Assembly (NCBI GenBank): GCA_030592225.1
Contig: JAUVJT010000110.1
Location: forward strand, 1 to 7,178
Length of the DNA stretch: 7,178 nucleotides
Source of the DNA: Candidatus Stahliibacteriota bacterium
Lineage (GTDB): Bacteria; Hydrothermota; Tepidihabitantia; B3-TA06
Direction of reading: 5' to 3'
The notes below the pieces were generated by a model. The model had not been told where the DNA came from and ran no database searches. It saw only the letters and a list, made by a program, of their open reading frames with translations. Made by a program: the position numbers and the translations under genes. Positions 7,171 to 7,178 of the stretch are shown piece after piece. How positions within the stretch are numbered: the first letter of the stretch is position 1; each line of letters opens with the position of its first letter.

Positions 7171-7178
7171 GGCTTGAC

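Noticed and set aside
7171..7178. GGCTTGAC at the window end as the start of a -35 box for a following gene
   Set aside because: The window stops before the hexamer and any -10 box could be read, so nothing can be supported.
1..7178. CRISPR array, tRNA/rRNA, insertion sequence or defence genes
   Set aside because: No spaced direct repeats, cloverleaf-like sequence, transposase motifs or terminal inverted repeats were seen; almost all of the window is accounted for by the three protease-type genes.

Overview
The window looks like bacterial DNA of roughly balanced base composition (judged by eye). It is filled with large secreted proteins that all read rightward. Each ends in a beta-rich C-terminal module with the pattern 'D..GR.V..L...G.Y.F.L......K....', as in type IX secretion (T9SS)/FlgD-like sorting domains. 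That style is typical of the Bacteroidota/FCB superphylum and of neighbouring candidate phyla such as Cloacimonadota, WOR-3/Stahlbacteria, Zixibacteria and Marinimicrobia. The exact lineage cannot be told from this window, and no secretion-system gene is present in it.

Layout: (1) Positions 1-670 hold the 3' end of a gene that enters from the left. Its 222 visible residues match the C-terminal ends of the next two proteins, so it is probably a third subtilase paralogue; its catalytic part lies outside. (2) Positions 772-3441 encode an 889-residue S8 (subtilisin-like) protease of the KP-43 type. (3) Positions 3564-7115 encode a larger 1183-residue paralogue with an extra domain of about 285 residues before the sorting tail. 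(4) A strong intrinsic terminator with a UUCG tetraloop follows at 7141-7170. The intergenic gaps are 101 and 122 bases. No good terminator is visible in them, and both complete genes have strong Shine-Dalgarno sequences.

The three genes are best read as a tandem array of secreted proteases made by old duplication, probably transcribed together and ending at the single terminator. Each complete protein runs: signal peptide, two-lobed propeptide, catalytic domain with intact Asp/His/Ser and oxyanion Asn, KP-43-type jelly roll, Ig-like domain with an acidic possibly calcium-binding loop, and sorting tail. They probably digest extracellular protein or peptide, with different specificities suggested by their substrate-edge loops.

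The least expected signal is an exact consensus sigma-70 promoter (TTGACA, 16 bases, TATAAT) inside the coding region of the first gene. A 16-base perfect palindrome covers its -10 box, so the two downstream proteases may have their own, possibly operator-controlled, transcript. The other item worth pursuing is the extra domain of the third protein. I see no sign of a defence system, mobile element, CRISPR array or RNA gene.
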